A stretch of 64,000 bases of DNA from Amycolatopsis australiensis (GTDB taxonomy: Bacteria; Actinomycetota; Actinomycetes; Mycobacteriales; Pseudonocardiaceae), in the NCBI RefSeq assembly GCF_900119165.1, contig NZ_FPJG01000006.1, positions 8,284,001 to 8,348,000 on the forward strand, in the 5' to 3' direction. Under the pieces are notes generated by a model. It was not told where the DNA came from. It searched no databases and saw only the letters and a program-made list of their open reading frames with translations. A program made the position numbers and the translations under genes. How positions within the stretch are numbered: the first letter of the stretch is position 1; each line of letters opens with the position of its first letter. Positions 1 to 8,151 of this stretch are shown in pieces.

Positions 1-32
1 GTGGCCGGGTTCAGGACGTCGAACGTGGTCAT
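1..32 (-). CDS. Start of probable aldehyde dehydrogenase (partial)
   Basis: Only the first ten codons are inside the window, beginning MTTFDVLNPA. That is a typical N-terminus for NAD-dependent aldehyde dehydrogenases. The ATG overlaps the stop of the upstream PuuD-like gene (ATGA), so the two are translationally coupled. In the Puu putrescine pathway a dehydrogenase (PuuC) works with PuuA and PuuD, which fits this position. The product call rests on ten residues and context only. Confidence 0.5.
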   Translation of the reverse strand, partial: MTTFDVLNPA

Positions 33-739
33 CGCTTCTCCTTGCTCGCTTCGGCGAGAGCCTGGAACAGCCGGACGTCGTCGCTGTCCTGCTCGGGGTG
101 CCACTGGACACCGAGGACGAACTCGCCGGGGATCTCGGCGGCCTCGATCGTGCCGTCGGCGGCCCAGCCCACGGCTTCCAGTCCGGCGCCGAGCCGGTCG
201 ACGGCCTGGTGGTGGTAGCAGTGGGCCTTGGTCTCCGACCCCAGGATTTCCGCCGCCCGGCTGCCGCTTTTCAGCGAGATCGTGCTGGTGCCGAAGGTCG
301 CCGGGGCGGGCTGGTGGTCGGTGGTGTTCACACTTTCGGGCAGATGCTGGACCAGGGTCCCGCCGAGGGCGACGCTCATCACCTGCAGGCCGCGGCACAC
401 GCCGAGCACGGGCTTGCCCTGTCGCCGGGCCGCTTCGAACAGGCCGAACTCGAAGGCGTCCCGCTCAGGGCGGACGTAGGTGGCCGGGTGCGGTTCGTGG
501 CCGTAGCGCTCGGGCTCGACGTCGGCGCCGCCGGTGAGCACCAGCCCGTCCACTGTGGACACAAGACGCTCGTACGCGTCCGACACCGGCGGCAGCAGCA
601 CCGGGATGCCCCCGGCCGCGACGACGCAGTCGACGTAGACCCGGTGCAGCAGCACGGCTTCGGTCTCCCAGACCAGGAACTTCGCGGGCTCCAGGTAGCC
701 GGTGAGGCCGATGACCGGCCTAAAGTCGCTCGAAGCCAC
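29..739 (-). CDS. Gamma-glutamyl-gamma-aminobutyrate hydrolase family protein (PuuD-like)
   Basis: This 236-residue protein is a class I glutamine-amidotransferase-fold hydrolase of the peptidase C26 family, which cleaves gamma-glutamyl amides such as gamma-glutamyl-GABA. The nucleophile is Cys115 in GVCRG, and His214 and Glu216 in the WHPE motif complete the triad. The N-terminal GLTGY and the central VLTGGADV motif are also typical. The start is a GTG that overlaps the 3' end of the glutamine-synthetase-like gene by 20 nt, and the stop overlaps the next gene, so the three form an operon. A role in polyamine or other amine catabolism is likely; the exact amide is not determinable. Confidence 0.88.
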   Translation of the reverse strand: MASSDFRPVIGLTGYLEPAKFLVWETEAVLLHRVYVDCVVAAGGIPVLLPPVSDAYERLVSTVDGLVLTGGADVEPERYGHEPHPATYVRPERDAFEFGLFEAARRQGKPVLGVCRGLQVMSVALGGTLVQHLPESVNTTDHQPAPATFGTSTISLKSGSRAAEILGSETKAHCYHHQAVDRLGAGLEAVGWAADGTIEAAEIPGEFVLGVQWHPEQDSDDVRLFQALAEASKEKR

Positions 740-2084
740 GGATCAGCTCCCAGTCGGTGACGGCGGCGTTGTAGGCGTCGATCTCGATCTTCGCCGCGTT
801 CAGGTAGTGGCCGACGACGTCGTCGCCGAACGCGGCGCGCGCCAGCTCGCTCCCGGCCAGGGCCGCGGCGGCCTCCGGCAGCGTGGTCGGCACGGTGGCG
901 CGGTCGGAGTCGTAGGCGTTGCCGGTGAAGGGTTCTTCCAGCGGCAGCTCGTTCTCGATGCCGTGCAGGCCGGCGGCGATGAGCGCGGCGACGGCGAGGT
1001 ACGGGTTGACGTCCCCGCCCGGCACCCGGTTTTCGACGCGCAGCGAGTCGCCGTGGCCGACCACGCGCAGCGCGCACGTCCGGTTGTCGGTGCCCCACGC
1101 GATCGCCGTCGGCGCGAAGCTGCCGGGCACGAACCGCTTGTAGGAGTTGACGTTCGGCGCGAAGAAGTACGTCAGCTCGTGCAGCGCGGCGAGCTGGCCG
1201 GCCAGGAACTGCTCCATCAGCGTCGAGAAGCCGTGTTCGTGGTCACCGGCCAGGACGGCGCGGCCCTCGGTGGAGCGCAGGCTGATGTGGATGTGGCAGG
1301 AGTTGCCCTCGCGCTCGTTGTACTTCGCCATGAACGTCAGGCTCTTGCCCTCCTGCGCGGCGATCTCCTTGGCGCCGTTCTTGTAGATGCTGTGGTTGTC
1401 GCAGGTCGTCAGCGCGTCGGTGTAGCGGAAGGCGATCTCCTGCTGGCCGGGGTTGCACTCGCCCTTGGCGGACTCGGGGTAGAGCCCGGCGCCGGCCATG
1501 TCGTTGCGGATGCGGCGCAGCAGCGGCTCGAGACGCGCGGTGCCGAGCATCGAGTAGTCGACGTTGTACTGGTTGGCGGGCTTGAGGCCGTGGTAGCGCT
1601 TGTCCCAGGCGGCTTCGTAGGTGTCGTCGAAGACGATGAACTCGAGCTCGGTCCCGACGTACGCGGCGAGCCCCCGCTCGGCGAGGCGGGCGAGCTGGCG
1701 GCGCAGGATCTGGCGCGGCGACACGCTGACCGGGCCGCCCTGGACGCGTTCGACGTCGGCGAGCACCAGCGCGGTGCCCTCGTGCCAGGGGACCTCGCGC
1801 AAGGTCTCGAGGTCCGGGCGCAACACGAAGTCGCCGTACCCGCTCTCCCACGACGAGAGCGCGTAGCCGCCGACGGTGTTCATGTCGACGTCGACGGCCA
1901 GCAGGTAGTTGCAGGCCTCGGTGGCGTGGCCGACGACCTCGTCGAGGAAGTACTCCGCCGAGCAGCGCTTGCCCTGGAGCCTGCCCTGCATGTCCGTGAT
2001 CGCGACGAGCACGGTGTCGATCGAGCCCGCGTCCACGCGCGCCCGGAGCTCGTCGAGCGTGAGCATGCCTCGCCTGCGTGCCAT
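720..2084 (-). CDS. Glutamine synthetase family protein (gamma-glutamylamine ligase type)
   Basis: The protein is about 454 residues and has the glutamine synthetase fold: a beta-grasp N-terminus (residues 10-110) and a catalytic domain. Metal and substrate residues are visible at Glu146 and Glu148 (GTELEF), Glu209 and Glu216 (KGEC..QQE) and His264/His266 in GNSCHIHIS. The divergent sequence and the coupled PuuD-like hydrolase indicate a PuuA/GlnA3/GlnA4-type enzyme that glutamylates an amine rather than ammonia. I chose the ATG giving MARRRG; an ATG at 2066 (MLTLDEL) is equally plausible, and the frame is open further upstream without support. Substrate (putrescine, other polyamine or ethanolamine) is unresolved. 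Confidence 0.85.
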   Translation of the reverse strand: MARRRGMLTLDELRARVDAGSIDTVLVAITDMQGRLQGKRCSAEYFLDEVVGHATEACNYLLAVDVDMNTVGGYALSSWESGYGDFVLRPDLETLREVPWHEGTALVLADVERVQGGPVSVSPRQILRRQLARLAERGLAAYVGTELEFIVFDDTYEAAWDKRYHGLKPANQYNVDYSMLGTARLEPLLRRIRNDMAGAGLYPESAKGECNPGQQEIAFRYTDALTTCDNHSIYKNGAKEIAAQEGKSLTFMAKYNEREGNSCHIHISLRSTEGRAVLAGDHEHGFSTLMEQFLAGQLAALHELTYFFAPNVNSYKRFVPGSFAPTAIAWGTDNRTCALRVVGHGDSLRVENRVPGGDVNPYLAVAALIAAGLHGIENELPLEEPFTGNAYDSDRATVPTTLPEAAAALAGSELARAAFGDDVVGHYLNAAKIEIDAYNAAVTDWELIRGFERL

Positions 2085-2124
2085 CAGCCGCCCCAAAGGT
2101 TTGATGCGAATCCTTTGCGGGTTC

Positions 2125-2153
2125 TTCCTACCCGGTGAGGCGGCGCAGGTCAA
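2125..2153 (-). promoter_or_regulatory. Candidate promoter of the glutamine-synthetase-like operon
   Basis: Reading the minus strand there is a TTGACC -35 hexamer (2153-2148), a 17-nt spacer and TAGGAA as the -10 (2130-2125). This would give a leader of roughly 35 nt before the chosen ATG. The -10 lacks the final T of the consensus, so this is only a candidate. Confidence 0.4.
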
Positions 2154-2294
2154 CCGGAGCAAAGGTATTTTCTTGAACCATTAACTGTACGTCCGGGTTG
2201 TCCGGGATGCCCGGCTGAGAAGAATCTGTGAATTCGGCAGGCCGGGAGGGATCCGGGGTACTCCCGCGTTGTACGGGGCAGAGAGGTGAGATCG

Positions 2295-2819
2295 ATGACC
2301 ACAGCATTCACGCAGAGCACGTTCACCGAGCAGCCGCAGGCCCGGCCGCAGCTGCCGACGATGCCCACCGGCTGGCCGATCGGCTCGTACGAGTCCTACG
2401 AGCAGGCCCAGCGCGCGGTCGACCACCTCGCGGGCGCGGACTTCCCGGTCACCGACGTCACGATCGTGGGCGTGGAGCCGCTGCTCGTCGAGCGCGTGGC
2501 GGGCAAGCTGTCCTGGGGACGGGTGCTGGGCAGCGCCGCGACGTCCGGCGCGATGTTCGGCCTGTTCCTCGGCCTGGTGCTGAGCCTGCTCAACCCGGGC
2601 GCCGGCCTGGTCCCGATCGTGATCGGCCTCGTCGCCGGTCTCGGGTTCAACCTGCTGTTCGGCGCGCTGGGCTACGCGGTGAACCGGAACAAGCGCGGGT
2701 TCGTCTCGCAGAGCCAGCTGGTGGCCCGCCGCTACGACGTCCTGTCCCAGCCGCGCAACGCCGAGAAGGGCCGCGCGCTGCTGGCGGACTTCGCGGCGCG
2801 CAGTGCGTTCGGCCACTGA
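2295..2819 (+). CDS. General-stress-protein-17M-like membrane protein
   Basis: This is a 174-residue protein. Residues 25-70 (PIGSYESYEQAQRAVDHL then VTDVTIVGVEPLL) match the N-terminal domain named after Bacillus general stress protein 17M (YflT). Two hydrophobic glycine-rich segments follow (about residues 75-97 and 100-122), and the C-terminus is soluble and basic. The ATG was chosen because GAGAGGTGAG lies 4-14 nt upstream; a GTG three codons earlier is also open. The family is common in actinobacteria and of unknown mechanism; glycine-zipper-like helices suggest membrane association. It is monocistronic and divergent from the glutamine-synthetase-like operon. Confidence 0.75.
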   Translation: MTTAFTQSTFTEQPQARPQLPTMPTGWPIGSYESYEQAQRAVDHLAGADFPVTDVTIVGVEPLLVERVAGKLSWGRVLGSAATSGAMFGLFLGLVLSLLNPGAGLVPIVIGLVAGLGFNLLFGALGYAVNRNKRGFVSQSQLVARRYDVLSQPRNAEKGRALLADFAARSAFGH

Positions 2820-2832
2820 CGCGGATTCCGAG

Positions 2833-2859
2833 GGCCGCTCCCGGCTTCCGGGGGCGGCC
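2833..2859 (+). terminator. Hairpin terminator after the stress-type gene
   Basis: A 12-bp GC-rich stem (GGCCGCTCCCGG pairing with CCGGGGGCGGCC, one G-U pair) encloses a CTT loop 13 nt after the stop codon. There is no U tract, as is usual in high-GC actinobacteria. Confidence 0.6.
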
Positions 2860-2929
2860 TTCGCCGTGTCCGGGGCCGGTGGGTGTTTCCGGGGCGATCA
2901 GCGGTTCGGGGGCCGCGCGTTGATGAGCA

Positions 2930-3118
2930 ACCCCGGCCACCGCAGGCGCCCGGGCTGCCGCCACCGTTCCCGGAGCCTCGCGCAGCCGCCGCAGGCGGAA
3001 GCCACCCGTTCCCTGCAGCCAAACCCGGCCGCCGCAGGCGGCTGCCACCACCGTTCCCCCAGGGCTTCCCGGCCGCCGCAGGCGGGCAGCCATCGTTCCC
3101 CGCAGCCAAACCCGGCCA
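2930..3118. repeat. Degenerate ~44-bp tandem repeat
   Basis: The 362-bp gap between 2820 and 3181 contains no convincing gene. Its central part carries three imperfect copies of a unit built around GCCGCCGCAGGCGG followed by a CCACCGTTCC-like block and GCAGCCAAACCCGGCC. Copy starts are near 2985, 3028 and 3072. Reading frames across it are proline/alanine-rich artefacts. Confidence 0.7.
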
Positions 3119-3181
3119 CCGGCCCGGCTTCGGTGGGCGCCAGGAGCGGCCCCGATTCCGCTCCTGGCGCCCGTTCCCCCG

Positions 3182-4402
3182 TTACCTCGTCGGCGTCGGC
3201 GTGGCCGGCGCGGTCGAGGACGTCGGTGCGGTCGGGGACGTCGGCGGCGCCGTCACCTTCGGGATCGCCGCGCTGAACGGCACGCTCGCGTCCTCGCGGC
3301 ACGCCGACCGGTACCCGTTGTAGCCGTTGTAGTTGCCCTGGTCGTCGGTGACGCCCTGCTCGATCCGCGGCCGCGGGAACCGGTTGTCCGCCCCGATCTT
3401 CTCCTTCGTGCCCGACGAGCGTTCGCAGCCGTAGCGGGTCAGCGTGATCGGACGGCCCTCTTCGTCGTAGAGGTAGACCTCCGTCAGCGGCTTGCCCTCG
3501 CCGTCGAACGCGTAGACGTTCTCGATCTCGCGGCCGCCGTAGGTCAGCTGGTCGTTTCCGTACCGGTCGGACGACTGGTAGTACGACGGCATGTTCGCGT
3601 AGGAGTTCCGGTGCGAGATCAGGTCGACGGCGGCGGCGAACCCGCCCAGCATGCCGCCGATGACGAACGCCGAGACCGGCACAGCCACCCACAGCAGCCG
3701 CCGGTCGCGGCGCAACCGCGGACCCGCCCACACCGCCGCGCCGCCCGCGACGAGCAGGAACGGCAGCAGCAGCACCGCGCTTCGCGAACGCAGCATGAGC
3801 AGCAGCCCGAACGCCACCAGCACCAGCGCGCACACGACCCACCACGCCGGCTTCAGCGAAGCCAGGTAGCTCAGCGCCTTCCCGGAGTCCTCCTGCTCGC
3901 GTCCCTTCGCCAGCGTCCGCCGCAGCCAGCCCACCTCCGGCAGCGCCAGCACCGGCTCGGTCCCGCCGCTGAGCAGGAAGAACAGGCTGACGAGGAACAC
4001 CGGCAGGAACAGCACGGCGCCCAGGAGATCGCCGGGATCGAGGTTGACGGCGGCGCCGAACGCGAACAGCGCGAGCGCCACCGCGCACACCAGCAGGCCC
4101 CAGAACGCGATCCTCGGCTTCACGAGGCTCGGGGCGGTCTTCGCCGGCAGTACCTGCGTCGCTCCCTCCGCGGCCGGCGGGTAGCCACCGGACGCGCGCA
4201 GCTCGGCGGCGTAGCTCTCCGGCGTGCCGAGCCGTTCGATCAGGGCTTCGACGCGGGCGCCCTCTCCCAGCTCGGCTTCGAGTTCCGCCAGGTGCGGGCG
4301 GACGTCGTCGAGGATCTCTTCGATCTCACTCGCGGGCAGGTCGGCGAGCGCGGTGCGGACCCGCGCCAGATACACCCGCACGGCGGTCGGCTTGTCGCTC
4401 AT
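3182..4402 (-). CDS. HAAS-domain multi-pass membrane protein
   Basis: The 406-residue protein begins with a helical cytoplasmic domain of about 80 residues (YLARVRTALADLPASEIEEILDDV), which is the HAAS/DUF1700 signature. Five or six transmembrane helices follow between residues about 98 and 270, then an extracytoplasmic domain of about 130 residues ending in a Thr/Pro/Ala-rich tail. Its ATG overlaps the stop of the PadR gene (ATGA). HAAS proteins are typically encoded directly after a PadR repressor and are thought to sense or transduce envelope stress. No enzymatic motif is visible. Confidence 0.85.
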   Translation of the reverse strand: MSDKPTAVRVYLARVRTALADLPASEIEEILDDVRPHLAELEAELGEGARVEALIERLGTPESYAAELRASGGYPPAAEGATQVLPAKTAPSLVKPRIAFWGLLVCAVALALFAFGAAVNLDPGDLLGAVLFLPVFLVSLFFLLSGGTEPVLALPEVGWLRRTLAKGREQEDSGKALSYLASLKPAWWVVCALVLVAFGLLLMLRSRSAVLLLPFLLVAGGAAVWAGPRLRRDRRLLWVAVPVSAFVIGGMLGGFAAAVDLISHRNSYANMPSYYQSSDRYGNDQLTYGGREIENVYAFDGEGKPLTEVYLYDEEGRPITLTRYGCERSSGTKEKIGADNRFPRPRIEQGVTDDQGNYNGYNGYRSACREDASVPFSAAIPKVTAPPTSPTAPTSSTAPATPTPTR

Positions 4403-4722
4403 GCTGCCTCTCCCAAAAGCGCGTTCATCGTCGATGCGAAGCTCTGCCAGGTCTTGCCGGACTCCGCCAGGCGCGCCCGGCCCGGCTCGTTCAGGCTGTA
4501 GTACTTGCGGTGCGGGCCTTCTTCGCTCGGCACCACGTACGAGGTGAGCAGGCCGGCCTTGTAGAGCCTGCGCAACGTCCCGTACACCGACGCGTCCCCC
4601 ACCTCGTCCAGGCCGGCCGTCCTGAGTCTTCGCAGGACGTCGTACCCGTAGCCGTCTTCCTCGCGCAGCACCGCGAGGACGGCGAGATCGAGCACCCCTT
4701 TGAGCAGCTGACTGATCTCCAC
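4399..4722 (-). CDS. PadR-family transcriptional regulator
   Basis: This 107-residue winged-helix repressor begins EISQLLKGVLDLAVLAVL and continues through GYGYDVLRRL, ASVYGTLRRLYKAGLL and HRKYYSLNEPGRARL, all PadR hallmarks. I chose the GTG at 4722 because GGAGG sits six nt upstream and family members start with MEISQLLKG; the frame runs open to 4785 without a ribosome site. It is translationally coupled to the HAAS membrane protein and probably represses that pair. The palindrome in the upstream divergent region is a possible operator. Confidence 0.9.
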   Translation of the reverse strand: MEISQLLKGVLDLAVLAVLREEDGYGYDVLRRLRTAGLDEVGDASVYGTLRRLYKAGLLTSYVVPSEEGPHRKYYSLNEPGRARLAESGKTWQSFASTMNALLGEAA

Positions 4723-4761
4723 TGCACCCTCCAGTCTTACGTTTGGAACGGTACCACGCAT

Positions 4762-4777
4762 TGCGCAGTAGTGCGCA
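4762..4777. promoter_or_regulatory. Palindrome in the padR / SMP-30 divergent region
   Basis: TGCGCA, four nt, TGCGCA forms a dyad in the 74-bp region between the divergent PadR and SMP-30 genes. A further GGTACC palindrome lies at 4750-4755. One of them could be the PadR operator; there is no direct proof. Confidence 0.35.
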
Positions 4778-4796
4778 CGGCACACCCCCGGGCAGA

Positions 4797-5708
4797 ATGT
4801 GCCGGGTGGATCTGATCAAGACGGACTTCCAGGTGCTGGACGAACGCTTCGCCCGCGTCGGCGGCGACCAGTGGACGCGGCGCCTGCACACCGGCTGCCG
4901 CTGGGCGGAGGGGCCCGCGTACTTCCCCGCCGGCCGCTACCTGGTGTTCAGCGACATCCCGAACGACCGGACGCTGCGCTGGGACGAGACGACGGGCCGG
5001 GTCGGCGTGTTCCGGCAGCCGTCCGGGTACGCCAACGGCCACACGGTCGACCGCGCCGGCCGGCTGGTCAGCTGCGAGCAGGGTCCCCGCCGGGTGACGC
5101 GCACGGAGCACGACGGATCGGTGACGGTGCTCGCGGCGGAGTTCCGCGGCAAGCGGTTCAACAGCCCGAACGACGTGGTCGAACACTCGGACGGGTCAAT
5201 CTGGTTCACCGACCCGAGTTACGGCATCGACAGCGACTACGAGGGGTACCGGGCGGAGAGCGAGATCGGGGCGTGCCACGTGTACCGCGTGTCCCCGGAC
5301 GGCGAGGTATCGATCGCCGCCGACGACTTCAGCCGCCCGAACGGCCTGGCGTTCTCGGCCGACGAGTCCCGGCTGTACATAGTGGACACCCGCCAGGAGC
5401 CGAGCCACATCAGGGTGTTCGGCGTGCGACGGGACGGCGGCCTGACGGGCGGCGAGATCTTCGCGACGTGCGACAACGGAGTGTTCGACGGGGTCAGGGT
5501 GGACAGCGAAGGCCAGGTCTGGGCAGCGGCCCACGACGGATTGCACTGTTTCGCCCCGGACGGGGTGAAGATCGGCAAGCTGCGGCTGCCGGAGGTGTGT
5601 TCGAACCTGACTTTCGGGGGCCCGCGGGGGAACGACCTGTTCATCACGGCCTCGAGTTCGGTGTACACGCTGAGGGTGACGGTCACAGGGGCGCGCTACC
5701 CGCGATGA
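4797..5708 (+). CDS. SMP-30/gluconolactonase-family protein
   Basis: The approximately 303-residue protein is a six-bladed beta-propeller lactonase. Metal-site motifs are visible in order: CRWAEGPAYF (Glu ligand), YANGHTVD, NSPNDVVEHSDGSIWFTDP (Asn ligand), PNGLAFSADESRLYIVDT and DGVRVDSEGQVWAA (Asp ligand). Members hydrolyse sugar lactones or related esters with Ca2+ or Zn2+. I report the ATG; a GTG at 4806 giving VDLIKTDFQVLDERF matches the usual family start equally well. The gene is divergent from padR and ends just before a long repeat array. The substrate is unknown. Confidence 0.87.
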   Translation: MCRVDLIKTDFQVLDERFARVGGDQWTRRLHTGCRWAEGPAYFPAGRYLVFSDIPNDRTLRWDETTGRVGVFRQPSGYANGHTVDRAGRLVSCEQGPRRVTRTEHDGSVTVLAAEFRGKRFNSPNDVVEHSDGSIWFTDPSYGIDSDYEGYRAESEIGACHVYRVSPDGEVSIAADDFSRPNGLAFSADESRLYIVDTRQEPSHIRVFGVRRDGGLTGGEIFATCDNGVFDGVRVDSEGQVWAAAHDGLHCFAPDGVKIGKLRLPEVCSNLTFGGPRGNDLFITASSSVYTLRVTVTGARYPR

Positions 5709-5879
5709 GGTGGCCCGGTCGGGCCGCTGAGGTGGGAATCTCGGTGGCCGGGCCACCGACTGGCACCGCGAAGGTGGGCCCACCGCGGGTGCGGGCTACC
5801 CGAGGTGGGGCGGCCGGGCGGGGCACTCCGCCGCCGGGCGCCGCCATCGGGCGCGCCCGATCCCACCGCGCGGCCTCAC

Positions 5880-6304
5880 TGGAGGCGGCCCGCCCCACTG
5901 TGCGGCCTCGCTACCCCGCCACCCCGCGGCCTGACCGGAGGCGGCCCGCCCCACTGTGCGGCCTCGCAACCCCGCCACCCCGCGGCCTGACCGGAGGCGG
6001 CCCGCCCCACTGTGCGGCCTCGCAACCCCGCCACCCCGCGGCCTGACCGGAGGCGGCCCGCCCCACTGTGCGGCCTCGCAACCCCGCCACCCCGCGGCCT
6101 GACCGGAGGCGGCCCGCCCCACTGTGCGGCCTCGCAACCCCGCCACCCCGCGGCCTGACCGGAGGCGGCCCGCCCCACTGTGCGGCCTCGCAACCCCGCC
6201 ACCCCGCGGCCTGACCGGAGGCGGCCCGCCCCACTGTGCGGCCTCGCTACCCCGCCGCCCCCGCGCGGCCTGACCGGAGGCGGCCCGCCCCACTGCCGAC
6301 CTCG
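5880..6304. repeat. 56-bp tandem repeat array
   Basis: The 596-bp gap 5709-6304 has no supportable gene. From 5897 a unit beginning ACTGTGCGGCCTCG recurs at 5897, 5953, 6009, 6065, 6121, 6177 and 6233, exactly 56 bp apart and nearly identical. A 59-bp variant then runs into the end of the next gene, and a decayed copy lies upstream near 5841. Because 56 is not a multiple of three, the array cannot keep a constant reading frame, so the Arg/Gly/Pro-rich frames across it are not proteins. Confidence 0.92.
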
Positions 6305-7477
6305 CTACCCCGCCGCCCCCGCGCGGACCCGGTCCACCACCGCCGCGCGCTGCCATGCTCGGCTTACCCTCACCAGCCAGGCCGCTTCCGTTGCCACGTC
6401 CGCGTCCGTGTCCGGGAGCTGGGTCGGGGCTGGTGGCTCGTAGCGTCTTCCTTCGCGGCCTGCCTCGATCGCCGCCGCCAGAGTCACCGCTTCCACCGTT
6501 GGCCGCACCTCCGCATCCGGGACTCCCGCCTTGCGGGCCGCCCTCTCGGCTCGGGCCGGGAGGTCCGGGTCGAAGTGGGCTCGGAGGGCCAGGTGGCCGT
6601 CGCGGATTTCGATCACCCTGCGGTACAGCGCGAACTCCGCGCCGCCCGCCAGTTTGCGGCCCGGCTCCAACGCGATTCCCGGCACTGCCGCGCGCAACGC
6701 CGTCCACAGTGGCTCGATGCGGCGGTACGCGCGGTACGCCCGGACCCGGCCGATCACCGACGTCACCGCCGGTGCCCACGCGCTGAGTGTCGCGCCCGCC
6801 GTGACTAAACCGATCGTCGTCGCCGCCAGCACCGACGACGGCAGGTCCTCGCGGGCGCCGATCCGGGCCGTTTCGGCGAGGCGGCGGACGTCGTCGATGT
6901 CCCAGAACGTCCACGCGAACGCCGACCCCACGCCGACCACCAGCAGCCACAGCCCGGCGCGCAGCGGTCCCGGCTCCGCGTGCCGCGCGCTGCGCGCGAA
7001 CACCGTCATCAGCAGGCCGAGGCTGATCAGGCTGTAGAGCAGGAACACGACCTTGTCGGCCATGGCGAAGGGCAGGGCGCCGTCCGAGAAGACCGTGTCG
7101 TCGCCGACGCGCTTCGGCTCGGAGAGCGTGAAGCACGCTGCGAGCAGCAGCATCGTCGCGGCGGTGAACCACGCGTGCGGCGCGAGCCTGGCGCCTTCGC
7201 CGCGCCAGACCGACTGCGTGAACGCGACGGCGAAACCGATCGCGCCGAGCTTCAGCTCGTCGCCGGCCAGGGTGAGGATCCACTCGGCGACCGGGCCGGG
7301 GCCGGCGAGGGCCGTCATGGCGGGCGTCAGGACGAGAATGCCGCCGGCGATGCAGATCCCGAAGCCGGCGAGGAACCACATGACGCGCACCGGCTGGCTG
7401 CGGCGCGCCTCGATCAGCTTGTAGCCGAAGCCGGCGAAGCCCACTACGCAGAGGTAGTAGGCCAGCGTCTCGATCAC
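6305..7477 (-). CDS. MAB_1171c-family putative transporter
   Basis: The 390-residue protein has about seven N-terminal transmembrane helices (residues 1-215) and a cytoplasmic C-terminal domain rich in helices (RAYRAYRRIEPLWTALRAAVP). This layout and the RIEPLW motif match the MAB_1171c family. The GTG start overlaps the stop of the ImmA/IrrE gene (GTGA), so the two are co-translated. Such genes are regularly linked to ImmA/IrrE and XRE genes in actinobacteria. Its transported molecule, if any, is unknown. The last codons abut the 56-bp repeat array. Confidence 0.8.
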   Translation of the reverse strand: MIETLAYYLCVVGFAGFGYKLIEARRSQPVRVMWFLAGFGICIAGGILVLTPAMTALAGPGPVAEWILTLAGDELKLGAIGFAVAFTQSVWRGEGARLAPHAWFTAATMLLLAACFTLSEPKRVGDDTVFSDGALPFAMADKVVFLLYSLISLGLLMTVFARSARHAEPGPLRAGLWLLVVGVGSAFAWTFWDIDDVRRLAETARIGAREDLPSSVLAATTIGLVTAGATLSAWAPAVTSVIGRVRAYRAYRRIEPLWTALRAAVPGIALEPGRKLAGGAEFALYRRVIEIRDGHLALRAHFDPDLPARAERAARKAGVPDAEVRPTVEAVTLAAAIEAGREGRRYEPPAPTQLPDTDADVATEAAWLVRVSRAWQRAAVVDRVRAGAAG

Positions 7478-8043
7478 GGCGTACGGCGGCGCGCCCGGCC
7501 GCCGAACAGGGAGTCGAAGCGGCGGACGCCGTCGGGAACGTCGGTAGCGGGCTCGCGCGGCTCGGCGGGCCGGACGACGCGCTGGGCGAGCAGGCTCGCG
7601 ACGAGTTCGGCTTCGCGCTCCTCGACCTCGGTGTAGGTGGTGCGGCCGAGCACGCGCCGGACCAGCTCGGGCGAGAGGTTCGGCATGAGCTGCCGCCCGG
7701 CGGCGTCGATGGCGACGCCGTCCGCGCCGCCGACGGTGCCGGCGTGGCCGCAGAGGAGGTGCCCGACCTCGTGGAGCAGGATGTGCCGCCGGTGCAGGGC
7801 GGTGGTGTCGGCGGGATAGAGGATGTAGTCGGCGCGTTCGGTGCTCATGAGCAAGCCACAGGGCGCGCCTTCGGGAGCGCGGACGGGCATGAGTTCGATG
7901 GGCCGCCCACGCTGGCGGGCCAGGCCGGCGACGAACGCTTCGGCATCGAAGGGCTCGGGAAGGGTGACGGAGTCGGCGACTTCACGGGCGCGCTTCCAGA
8001 GCGCGCGGCTGGGCCGCCGCCGCCAAGGGGCACCGGTTGCCAC
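7474..8043 (-). CDS. ImmA/IrrE-type metallopeptidase-fold protein
   Basis: This 189-residue protein carries a zinc-protease motif HEVGH (His91, Glu92, His95) inside RRHILLHEVGHLLCGH, the core of the ImmA/IrrE family. Such proteins often cleave or partner an XRE-type repressor. The GTG start is preceded by AAGGAGGG at a good distance. The stop overlaps the MAB_1171c gene. An EspR-like XRE gene lies upstream on the same strand, separated by the 69-bp repeat array. I infer a regulator / peptidase / membrane-protein set; the proteolytic target is unproven. Confidence 0.82.
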   Translation of the reverse strand: MATGAPWRRRPSRALWKRAREVADSVTLPEPFDAEAFVAGLARQRGRPIELMPVRAPEGAPCGLLMSTERADYILYPADTTALHRRHILLHEVGHLLCGHAGTVGGADGVAIDAAGRQLMPNLSPELVRRVLGRTTYTEVEEREAELVASLLAQRVVRPAEPREPATDVPDGVRRFDSLFGGRARRRTP

Positions 8044-8151
8044 CTCAGCCCTCCTTCTCCGAGCTGTACCGCCTCGCCCGGTTCAACGCCGCGGCCGCCA
8101 CGGGGATACGCGGCTGGACGGGATATCGCGTGCCGCGGGGGTGGGCGGGCT

